Below are positions 50,601-56,119 of a stretch of 56,119 nt of DNA, piece after piece (positions within the stretch are counted from its first letter, which is position 1; every line of letters begins with the position of its first letter). The stretch is from Thalassolituus marinus (GTDB lineage Bacteria; Pseudomonadota; Gammaproteobacteria; Pseudomonadales; Oceanobacteraceae), in assembly GCF_020320395.1 (NCBI RefSeq), contig NZ_JAEDAH010000088.1, forward strand, positions 87,221 through 143,339, in the 5' to 3' direction. The translations under genes were made by a program, and so were the position numbers. The notes beneath the pieces were generated by a model, which saw only the letters and a list, made by a program, of their open reading frames with translations, did not search any database and was not told the DNA's origin.

Positions 50601-52940
50601 GATCCGCTGACGGTATACGTTGATCTGGATGCCGCTAACAGCACGGCACAACTGGGTACTCAGGCAGATATGCTTAGTGCAGCTAATAGTGCTGATCTGG
50701 CTTTCGCTGCGGCGTATGCCGCAGGTACCGGCTTCCCGGTTACCTGGCCGGCAGACACTAAAGGTGTGCAGACCTTCGATATCACCATTGATAGTGGTGA
50801 TGATGGTCTGCGTGAAGGTACCGAGCTGGCACGCATCAAGGTTGCCGATAGTGGCGCGGCCACAATTGGCACGCCGGCTACATTTGCCCTGCGTCTGACC
50901 GACCTCACGCCAAACCCGTACGGTAACTTCTCGGTAGAAGCTCCGGCTGACAACATCATTTTGGAGAGCAACGGTTCGACAGAGCAGATTTGCATCAATC
51001 GTGAATCTGGCACCACCGGTGACGTTACCGTGAACTACACCATTGGTGGCAGTGCCACAGCGGGTGTAGATATCAGTACCGGTGATTACCAGTTTGCGGC
51101 CACCGGAATTGTGCCGGCGGGTACAACCGGTTCAGTGCTGTTCGCGGATGGTGGCAGCGCTCAGGAGTGCTTCGATATCGAAGTGTTCGTGAATCCTGAG
51201 ATTGGTACGGCGGATCGCAATGTATCGGTAACCATTACCGGTCTGGTATATGACAGCGGCGCTGGTATCGATCCTATTCTGACTGCTCAGAACTCTGCTC
51301 AGATCATTATCCGTGACTATGCGCCGGGTGAGTTTGCCTTCTCTGCCAGCAGCTTCAGCTGTAAAGAACCTAACCTGGCGGAAACCCTGCCGGATGACCT
51401 TGCTACAGCTGCTATGCCACTAAGCTGCGAGCTGAATGTTGTGCGCAGTAATACCGGTATTTACGCCCCGGCAGCGACGCTGACTGTCAGTGCAACCCCC
51501 GCAGCTGGCAGTGACTTCAGCTACAATGCGACGCTTAACTGGGACGCTATTACACCTTCGGTGACCACTAACTCAGTGTCAGAAACGCGTACCGTTACCG
51601 TTAACGTGGTTAATGATGATGTTCAGGAAACTGATGAAGTTGTTACCTTTACCTTAAACCCGCTGGCCGGAGAGGTAATTACAACAGCAACGGCTAACCT
51701 GACTCTGCTGGATGTGACCAGTCCGGCAGTAGTGACTATTAATGAACCTGCAGTGATTACCTATGAGGGAGAGTTGCTGACGGCAACTATTAACCGCGCG
51801 GGTAACAGTGCTACTGAATTTACCGTGATCAGTAACGTCGAAGTACTGGATAAACTGACAGGTAAAACGGATGCTGATTATCTGTCTCTCGACTATTCCA
51901 CCCCAACCGGTTCCAGCAGTCAGGTGAACTTCCCAATGAATGGTGGTGTGTCACCAAGCCAATTGAAAATTCGCACTAAAGATATTCTGTTTAACGGCAG
52001 TAATGACTATACCGTGCGGGTAACTCTGGCGGATGCCGATCCCTCAAGGGTTGTTGGCCTTGGGACGGCGAATAATGCGAATAAGGACAGCGGTGTAAAC
52101 CAGACGTATCGTGACTTTGTTATTACCGATGACATCAGTGTTAACGATCTGATTGTTATCAGTCAGGCCGCGGTAAGCAATAATGCAACGTCACAAGGTG
52201 GAACTTACTACCCGATTGATAGCTTCCTCGGTAATCCAGCAGATATGGCTCTGAGCTTCACTGTGCCGGATAAAACGGCAGTAAATAAAAAGCATGCGTC
52301 GATTTACTACAGCTGGGAGCTTACTGACGCAAACGGTATGTCGTTTGTTACCCCTGCAAGTGCTTCTGGTAGCTTTACTTACAGCGATGGTATGAGTGAA
52401 GCAGCCCGGACCGTTACGGTGAATATGAATCTTCCGTATACCTATCAGGATGACATTGTCAGCTCTTTGAAACTGACAGTCTGGGGCGGACCAGATTCTT
52501 CACTGGCAAACGCTGACGAGATCTATACACAGACTGTTGACGTTACTACCACGCCACGCTGGCGACGTCTGGTGTTCGACGGTAGTCGTTGTGTTGCCTG
52601 GGATGAGGGAGATGGACGTTATGAAGCCAATACCTGCTCAGGTAGTGTGACTGACGCTGAACTATGGACCTATGACCCGTACGGCGATCGTATGATTAAT
52701 AAGGGAGACGGTGCTTGTGCTACAGGTACAGGTGATCTTGGTAAAACAGACTGTAATGGTTCACCAACAGATTGGGTGCTTGTGGATGATGGCGGTAGCC
52801 TGAATGTTCGCGAGACGAATGGTGGTGAAAAATGGTGTCGTATTGGTACCAACCAACGCATTAACGTAAGGAATTTTGCTGACGATGGTCTTATCTGCTC
52901 TGGCAGTGATGATCGCTTTACCTGGGGGGCAGACCAATGA
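44667..52940 (+). CDS. Giant secreted C-type-lectin-repeat protein with LamG, Calx-beta and ricin-like domains
   Basis: This 2757-residue protein has a signal peptide (about 1-23, F-A-Q-A). About 11 complete and 2 partial C-type-lectin-like repeats (residues about 40-1620) follow, each near 110 residues with F-A-A-P-(R/E)-T-type starts, W-I-N-A-T-D, W-N-x-G-E-P-N, C-x(7-14)-G-x-W-N-D-x-x-C and A-C-F-N-G. A LamG-like domain (about 1735-1941, Y-D-F-D-D-A-S-A), Calx-beta-like domains (about 1949-2352) and a C-terminal ricin-B-like segment (about 2630-2757, C-V-A-W, C-A-T, C-N-G) come next. This is an adhesin-like architecture, not a known named protein. Cysteine pairs suggest disulfide-rich, calcium-binding folds. 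Its stop overlaps the next gene. Confidence 0.9.
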   Translation: MKNNYKKTIISLTLTAAASFAQAATNSAGESVWFASGVTGGLSAAQAQLVNADTVSFWNGGEPNDSSSEDCATQTNGGVWNDIGCEQSRRAACFNGSSWSLSAAVVMGADNDASSSVAAAQTACTNIGSQFAAPTTLAQRNALTSAISAAGETNVFINAQDMASEGTWILNKGSTPQAPFWNAGEPDNAGGAENCAESTSSGVWNDNSCAISQQLACADLSFSNWQVTASSSAFTSVDQLTAVCQQEFGAGYQFAAPRTSVDQAALNTALTNAALGSAWINASDSAVEGYWMMNHGLFNWASSQPDVAAGICVTARQSDGQWLSADCESRAKILCSDGINWTIRNASHQFDTAVEACSRPDSSTASSNPYSQYELLAPRTEQDRSIVSRLIDGQGAGTRIWINLRQVTDTQSWIWNEDYQAPDIGGGDLAKAVWYDLLDNDDEFYSSWQRYSDGASIDRDAALAANRGVKAYFAAGEPSDSGDCVQLYASGGSAGLWDDTSCGNSKRVACFNGYEWAISPGATGLGSDNDAAENISAGHAACAAIEKDGVTGNFVFAVPVSFAQSQELLIVAQASGAGDVWINATDKKYEKTFVYNLDMDVLAPFWNDGEPNDAGGNEDCGVQQQSTGLWNDVPCTASLPVACYDPNAGINGSWALAPATTYTSSADLTLACEQIGGTYKFFAPETLSQKADLVSVMATAVISDVFINATDSASEGAWLLNRDINNWDYGQPSALASESCVSASAADALWSARDCSDSLPVACTTGGRWYFTDNATTLLDFSDGQRACDQLGDGYLFAAPRSLDGAKQMQYFAQLQGVGGDFWINGNRLSDGVAWEWNQYSVIVPVWGSAEPNGGATENCALLNNDSAGSWADADCDTASAYRYLCRNGNNWALSVTSGDLSNFANAVEACGALGAGWAFAAPETFNENLAAKEAIAAAGETSAWLNATDVMREGAWVSNAAAIGAYPFWLVSQPDNGGLNAAAETAVLKGEDCVVQRDDGYLDDVSCTSAAEYPWACTDGYTWKVTKSQGRIQSMADGHKQCFSEYGTSFVFAAPLSRNDAIQLDFARLLAEKERGSAIARVWLNMTDGGEEDNVAGSGDGSAFRKNLPFTNWLAPAYPGEEPANTCVFKSTVAAGQNNPWRTASCTSGAAHYACFDGSSWNIAVSKGALVDGSLQVAPQVGEDYWSYDRGNSLCKEQFGQQFYFSAPVTAAEELALDAAIRDASAQVKNTWLNYYYVADITSQNNRWFADRLKLGVWQKPVFDNYNNSDCALLDAAGNWTDVSCNSNYAYACFNGSWSITGLSGKWESGFEACQEQNASLFAVPRTPDEMDELTALLGGQSVWINLTDTSLESQWISNRLRYAWWAASEPSNVSNRDCARMAVNGDWYAAKCSVEVAPFACRVITGSNVEWFVSSAVGIWSQGFSVCAAEFAGGEFFVPMSYGAKTAQMNQDTLAALVAADGRDTWLNLSDQEVESSWRPYLAYSNWAEDSLFNEEEDCGYFDRATAGSGTWYADSCKYTSGSAISRGYACTNGYEWKIVETDATVDMRWSAGFTACNTLDSAGDDWTFAAPTDAVSNAKLKLAMEIAGQDQAWINVHDRVEEGEWTANGAETNFPVVADLSATATVVAEQSSNTLTAALADDEEQVIASAQWTLVSDSRFSNVADSDVVVSNNQLVTGANGTGTVTADYNAPTLLQQDAVLVFRLSVTDTPAGTATAVTSDSYVVVTVKAPILARYDFDDASAPQKDSSANGHDALNNSSNPLPAVVNGALSLTPNDVMVVPGTAADAENGLDVPATEYTVAFRISIEQAAAGNWRGVLQKGDGGLERQPGIFLFPAEESLHLTNSTTLSDNRVVNKENIPFQQWLNVIYEKDAAGFRVYIDEELVAQYDYVGETALANNGSLYVGNVPGAAESFTGLIDDIQLFNRVLTATERGQILPPPPAGQVQFASAGVLVDEYAAANTVSVSLERTRGSKDPLTVYVDLDAANSTAQLGTQADMLSAANSADLAFAAAYAAGTGFPVTWPADTKGVQTFDITIDSGDDGLREGTELARIKVADSGAATIGTPATFALRLTDLTPNPYGNFSVEAPADNIILESNGSTEQICINRESGTTGDVTVNYTIGGSATAGVDISTGDYQFAATGIVPAGTTGSVLFADGGSAQECFDIEVFVNPEIGTADRNVSVTITGLVYDSGAGIDPILTAQNSAQIIIRDYAPGEFAFSASSFSCKEPNLAETLPDDLATAAMPLSCELNVVRSNTGIYAPAATLTVSATPAAGSDFSYNATLNWDAITPSVTTNSVSETRTVTVNVVNDDVQETDEVVTFTLNPLAGEVITTATANLTLLDVTSPAVVTINEPAVITYEGELLTATINRAGNSATEFTVISNVEVLDKLTGKTDADYLSLDYSTPTGSSSQVNFPMNGGVSPSQLKIRTKDILFNGSNDYTVRVTLADADPSRVVGLGTANNANKDSGVNQTYRDFVITDDISVNDLIVISQAAVSNNATSQGGTYYPIDSFLGNPADMALSFTVPDKTAVNKKHASIYYSWELTDANGMSFVTPASASGSFTYSDGMSEAARTVTVNMNLPYTYQDDIVSSLKLTVWGGPDSSLANADEIYTQTVDVTTTPRWRRLVFDGSRCVAWDEGDGRYEANTCSGSVTDAELWTYDPYGDRMINKGDGACATGTGDLGKTDCNGSPTDWVLVDDGGSLNVRETNGGEKWCRIGTNQRINVRNFADDGLICSGSDDRFTWGADQ

Positions 52941-54337
52941 TTAAACTAACAAGTATTTTACTTCTGGCAGCCCCTGTGTCTGCTCTGGCTATGCAGTCCC
53001 TCAGTGAATCTGAGCTGGGGGATGTCACCGGCGAAGGCCTGGGTGCGGTATTCGATGATGTGGTGATTCATTCCGGCGACTATGGCGCGCCGGATGATTT
53101 CAAACTGCGTATTAACCTGACTGAGGGTGCAGACCCCGAGTCGCTGATTTTCAGTGAACTGCGTTTCTATAAAACCGGTACAACACCGGGTACTGCCAGC
53201 AGCGGTGGTCGTTTTGGTACTTATGATGATCCGTTTGTGGTTGCCGACCTGCGTGAGATTCAGGAAGAGCATATAGCTACCTTTGATCCGGAAGGTGATG
53301 GCAGTTTTATTACCGGTAATAAAGTCCACACAGCGCTGTATACCGGTTTTCCGGCGGCGGATGAGACACAACTGAATCGCAATTTTTTCTCTTACAGTAA
53401 CGGGCTGTTTAAACCCAGCCAGATTCAGGGAGCCACAACTTACTATCAGGGCCTGCCACAGGGATTTTTTACCAGCGCAAACAGCATCAATGTTGGCAAC
53501 CTGTACAGTCGTGGGGCTGATTATGCGGCCTACCTTGAGGCTCAGGAGCTGGCTCTGGATAATGCAACGGATAAATTCAACCTGCATTTCCGCCTGGACT
53601 CTGTGACTGATGAAAACCGGACGCTCTCTGCTGATGATCAGTTTCTGGCATCGGTTGATGTTGTCGGTGCCCGTTTATACGGTACGACAACTTATATCTG
53701 GGCTCATGATAATCAGGGTGAAACATTAGCTAATGCCGGAGCGTATACCAAAGGTGGTCAACCAACCTACGCTGATCGGGGGCTGGCGCTGGCCATGACG
53801 ACAGGTTTGCGGGCCGATGCCATTCGTATCACTGCGGATCCTACCGGTGCCGCTTCCAGCGTGCTTGAACTGCGTGGTGTGGATGCCTATCTGCCGCTGG
53901 GTTCTGTTGATCAACCGTTGACCATCAGTACGGTACAGTATTCGCAGATTCAGCGTGGCACCTGGAAAAATCCTCAGTATCTTCCGGCGACAACTCAGTT
54001 GCGTGTGGAAATTGCTGGCTTGCCACAGGATGTAGGACAAGCCCCTCAGGGGAATATCTATATTCAGTCAATCGCCTTTGGTGATGAGAATGACCCGGAA
54101 ATTATTACCGGTGTGGAAGACATTTACCTGCGTGACGAAAATGGTTTTGTCGTTGATACCGTCGCAGACGTTACCCATCGTGCTTTTGTGCCTAAAACCG
54201 TTACTTATAATGAACAGGTTGCCATTTACAATGACAATAACCCCGGTAATGAAATTCCGTTTATTCCGAATCAGAACGTGATTGAAATTAAAGGGATTGA
54301 GATTCAACGCCTCGTATTCACAACACAGGACCTTTAA
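52937..54337 (+). CDS. Secreted protein with post-signal LSESELGDVTGE motif (operon gene 4)
   Basis: This 466-residue secreted protein has a signal peptide (about 1-18, A-L-A), then M-Q-S-L-S-E-S-E-L-G-D-V-T-G-E-G-L-G, the family motif with E in place of the usual Q after G. The rest is strand-rich with Asn/Asp/Gly turns. It overlaps the lectin gene by 4 bp (ATGA) and the next gene by one base (TAATG). The co-translation with the giant lectin protein suggests that they act together. No known domain was recognised. Confidence 0.85.
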   Translation: MIKLTSILLLAAPVSALAMQSLSESELGDVTGEGLGAVFDDVVIHSGDYGAPDDFKLRINLTEGADPESLIFSELRFYKTGTTPGTASSGGRFGTYDDPFVVADLREIQEEHIATFDPEGDGSFITGNKVHTALYTGFPAADETQLNRNFFSYSNGLFKPSQIQGATTYYQGLPQGFFTSANSINVGNLYSRGADYAAYLEAQELALDNATDKFNLHFRLDSVTDENRTLSADDQFLASVDVVGARLYGTTTYIWAHDNQGETLANAGAYTKGGQPTYADRGLALAMTTGLRADAIRITADPTGAASSVLELRGVDAYLPLGSVDQPLTISTVQYSQIQRGTWKNPQYLPATTQLRVEIAGLPQDVGQAPQGNIYIQSIAFGDENDPEIITGVEDIYLRDENGFVVDTVADVTHRAFVPKTVTYNEQVAIYNDNNPGNEIPFIPNQNVIEIKGIEIQRLVFTTQDL

Positions 54338-54807
54338 TGATGATGAAAAAAGCGCTGTGTTTAATGGCTTTGTGGCCTCTGGCTGCCGCGGCTGAAATGA
54401 GTGAGTTAACGGAGTCTGAGCTGCAGAGTACCAGCGGTCAGGCCGGCGTTACTCTGAGTGCCCGTGCAGAATTCGATGCTGGCACCCGCATCAGTTACAC
54501 TAATGAAGATGCAGACTATGCCGATGGGCAGGATTACTGGTTGGTGATAGACAATATTACCGGTGCGATTGAGGTCAAAGGTCTGAAAATTGATCTGGTC
54601 AGCGACTTCGGACCTACAGGTAATGCGGGTGCTATTCAGTGGACCATGCCGGATGAAATTGTATTTGATGAATTAAAAACCGATGGCTTGTACATGAGCA
54701 GTGAGAAGGTTAAGAATACCTCCTCTCGTTTTTTAATGTCGGTGGAAATGGATGGTAGTCTGCAGTTTCCTGCGCAAACTACCATGAGCGTATTTGCGAC
54801 AAAGTAG
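54337..54807 (+). CDS. Small secreted protein with post-signal LTESELQSTSGQ motif (operon gene 5)
   Basis: This 156-residue secreted protein has a signal peptide (about 1-19), then M-S-E-L-T-E-S-E-L-Q-S-T-S-G-Q-A-G-V-T-L, followed by I-S-Y-T-N-E-D-A-D and W-L-V-I-D-N-I-T-G, which resembles operon genes 1 and 2. It is the shortest of the group and might be a pilin-like or structural subunit, but that is a guess. It overlaps the previous stop by one base and the next ATG is 10 bp away. Confidence 0.83.
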   Translation: MMMKKALCLMALWPLAAAAEMSELTESELQSTSGQAGVTLSARAEFDAGTRISYTNEDADYADGQDYWLVIDNITGAIEVKGLKIDLVSDFGPTGNAGAIQWTMPDEIVFDELKTDGLYMSSEKVKNTSSRFLMSVEMDGSLQFPAQTTMSVFATK

Positions 54808-54817
54808 GTTAAAAACA

Positions 54818-56008
54818 ATGAAAATAATAACAACCTTGGCTCTGGGCGCTGTATTAATTTCGCCATCCGCCACTGCTGCTTTACAGGCAATGGATGAGCA
54901 GGCTCTGTCCGAAACCTTTGGGCAGGCTATTTTTGAAGTAACCGATCAGGGGGTGTCTCAGGCTGATGGCTCAACCCTGGAAATGTTGCGTTTAACCATT
55001 GGAGCTCGTGTTGAATTAAACGCTAACATTGAAGAAATTTCGTTGGGTCGTTACTGGCGTCCGGAAGGAACTAACTGTACTGGTGGTGCTGGTGGTGACA
55101 AGATCTGTTACAACAACGTTGTGCCCGTAACCTATGACGATAATGTGAAATGGGCTTGTACTGCTAATCCCTGTGGCTCGGTGGGGCTGGGCAGTGATCA
55201 GTATGTGTCATCGGCTTTGACCCATGATACGGGTGGGGAAAAAAGTTTCTTCGATGAAAGCGTGTTCCCGGGGGGCTTTAAACCGGATGGTGGCGTCGAT
55301 ATCAAGCTACGTGACGTCACTATGGGGCAGGCGATTAATAAGGGGAATGGCGTTTACGAGCTGCTGCCGTTTGTGCAGGAGAACCCGTACCTGGAGTTTG
55401 CTTTTGATGAATCCAGTGGTGTGAGAAAACTGGTGGGTTTTCGTCTTGGTGCCGAAGAATCGTTCGGTTATCAGGGGAATATTATTGACGTAATTTCCGG
55501 GTTTATCCGGCCAACCATTACCGCGGATGTTGAGCTGGATCTTGGTGCTTTGGGAAAGTTGCCGTTGGGGTCGATTTCACTTGAAGCCTTTCTTGGCGGT
55601 GTACGTACGGTGGGTTGGTTGGACACCAAAACACTGGATTTAACCAATGTAAGCGGGGCTGCATCACTTTTAGTTACCAGCCCTGAAAAACTTCTGGATG
55701 AGTCACCGCATCCACAGTTATTTCCGGTGCAATCGAATTATCTGAACCATACCAATGCGTTCTTCTTTTCTATGGGAACCCGTTCAATTCAGTGGAGTGC
55801 TGTGCAGGGCTTTTCACCTGAGGTTACTTCTCCTGGTTTCTGGATTAACCTGGGCGGCGATGGTGGTCTGATTGCGAAAACGCAGGAAGGTCAGCACCCG
55901 AATAACTATTTCCCTAACCATCCTAAGTTCCAGCTGTATGGTGGAAACACCAACTATGGCGATATCAATACACTGCCTTCCTGGTCGCAGACATACAACA
56001 CCAACTGA
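54818..56008 (+). CDS. Secreted protein with post-signal MDEQALSETFGQ motif (operon gene 6)
   Basis: This 396-residue secreted protein starts at ATG 54818 and has a signal peptide (about 1-20, A-T-A), then L-Q-A-M-D-E-Q-A-L-S-E-T-F-G-Q-A-I, the fifth form of the shared motif. It has two Cys pairs near 75-110 (N-C-T-G-G, K-I-C, W-A-C, N-P-C-G). A hydrophobic segment near 225-250 could be a turn or a buried strand. It is the last gene in the window, 30 bp before the right terminal repeat. Confidence 0.83.
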   Translation: MKIITTLALGAVLISPSATAALQAMDEQALSETFGQAIFEVTDQGVSQADGSTLEMLRLTIGARVELNANIEEISLGRYWRPEGTNCTGGAGGDKICYNNVVPVTYDDNVKWACTANPCGSVGLGSDQYVSSALTHDTGGEKSFFDESVFPGGFKPDGGVDIKLRDVTMGQAINKGNGVYELLPFVQENPYLEFAFDESSGVRKLVGFRLGAEESFGYQGNIIDVISGFIRPTITADVELDLGALGKLPLGSISLEAFLGGVRTVGWLDTKTLDLTNVSGAASLLVTSPEKLLDESPHPQLFPVQSNYLNHTNAFFFSMGTRSIQWSAVQGFSPEVTSPGFWINLGGDGGLIAKTQEGQHPNNYFPNHPKFQLYGGNTNYGDINTLPSWSQTYNTN

Positions 56009-56038
56009 GTGTATGGCATAAAAAAACCGGCTGATGCC

Positions 56039-56119
56039 CACTGCTGTCCCACAGTTTTAAAGGTATCTGTTTTCTATAAACGACTTTTAAATCCGCAGTG
56101 CCTACTGCCTCCCAGGGGA
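56039..56119 (-). repeat. Right copy of the window-terminal inverted repeat
   Basis: This is the inverted counterpart of 20-100. The window ends inside it (last base 56119 still matches), so the true length is at least 81 bp. It lies 30 bp after the final operon gene. The bases between (56009-56038) contain AAAAAAACCGGCTGATG but no convincing terminator. Confidence 0.9.

Overview
The window looks like a chromosomal stretch of a marine gammaproteobacterium, probably an oceanospirillacean (Thalassolituus, Oceanobacter or Oleispira relatives). This rests on the overall gene content: a yhiI-rbbA-yhhJ type exporter, RhlE and DeaD helicases, FadL, TrmO, SlyD, DUF2333, DUF3301, DUF3820 and DUF3861 proteins, a Pseudomonas-style REP pair, and secreted proteins with a post-signal L-x-x-L-D-E-x-x-L-S-x-V-T-G-Q motif. 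No rRNA, tRNA, CRISPR array, transposase or integron integrase gene is visible. The first about 100 bases and the last 81 bases are near-identical inverted copies of one repeat, and the window ends inside its copy, so the piece was probably delimited by a dispersed repeat.

1-2473: RidA and AhpD-like proteins, a GNAT remnant, a small membrane protein and tatD. 2474-6720: an accessory, AT-richer block of small plus-strand genes separated by integron attC sites, with no integrase (a CALIN-type array). It carries two copies of a Tse2-like toxin / small acidic partner pair (the second toxin broken by two frameshifts), a SUFU-like protein, an ankyrin protein and an unknown gene. The first pair sits between 243-bp direct repeats of the tatD 5' end, and a near-perfect LexA box lies between the repeat and the first attC-like site.

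6782-26100: ribH under an FMN riboswitch, a nucleoside deoxyribosyltransferase, small membrane proteins, an ART-like protein, a GT4 glycosyltransferase with a VF530 protein, the HlyD/RbbA/YhhJ exporter operon, a CPA1 antiporter, a DUF3592 membrane protein, a periplasmic sensor with no output domain, rhlE and small conserved genes. 26248-29587: a frameshifted YcgR/PilZ gene followed by a PAS-PAS-GGDEF-EAL protein, together a c-di-GMP locus. 29648-41742: ppnP, deaD with a long structured leader, a glutathione S-transferase remnant, a UvrD-like helicase, slyD, a divergent NmrA-type oxidoreductase/HxlR regulator pair, tpm, trmO, fadL and a DUF2333 protein.

42036-56008: the most striking region. 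Six plus-strand genes, tightly spaced or overlapping, form one apparent operon. Five encode Sec-secreted proteins that carry, directly after the signal peptide, a short motif resembling the leader of double-glycine peptides (consensus L..LdE..LS.VtGQ). The sixth is a 2757-residue secreted protein with about 11 complete and 2 partial C-type-lectin-like repeats, a LamG-like domain, Calx-beta-like domains and a ricin-B-like C terminus. I infer a cell-surface adhesion or appendage system, loosely comparable to the Acinetobacter fil loci, but I cannot assign a known system. A perfect inverted repeat (TGACGT-N7-ACGTCA) lies about 80 bp before the first gene.
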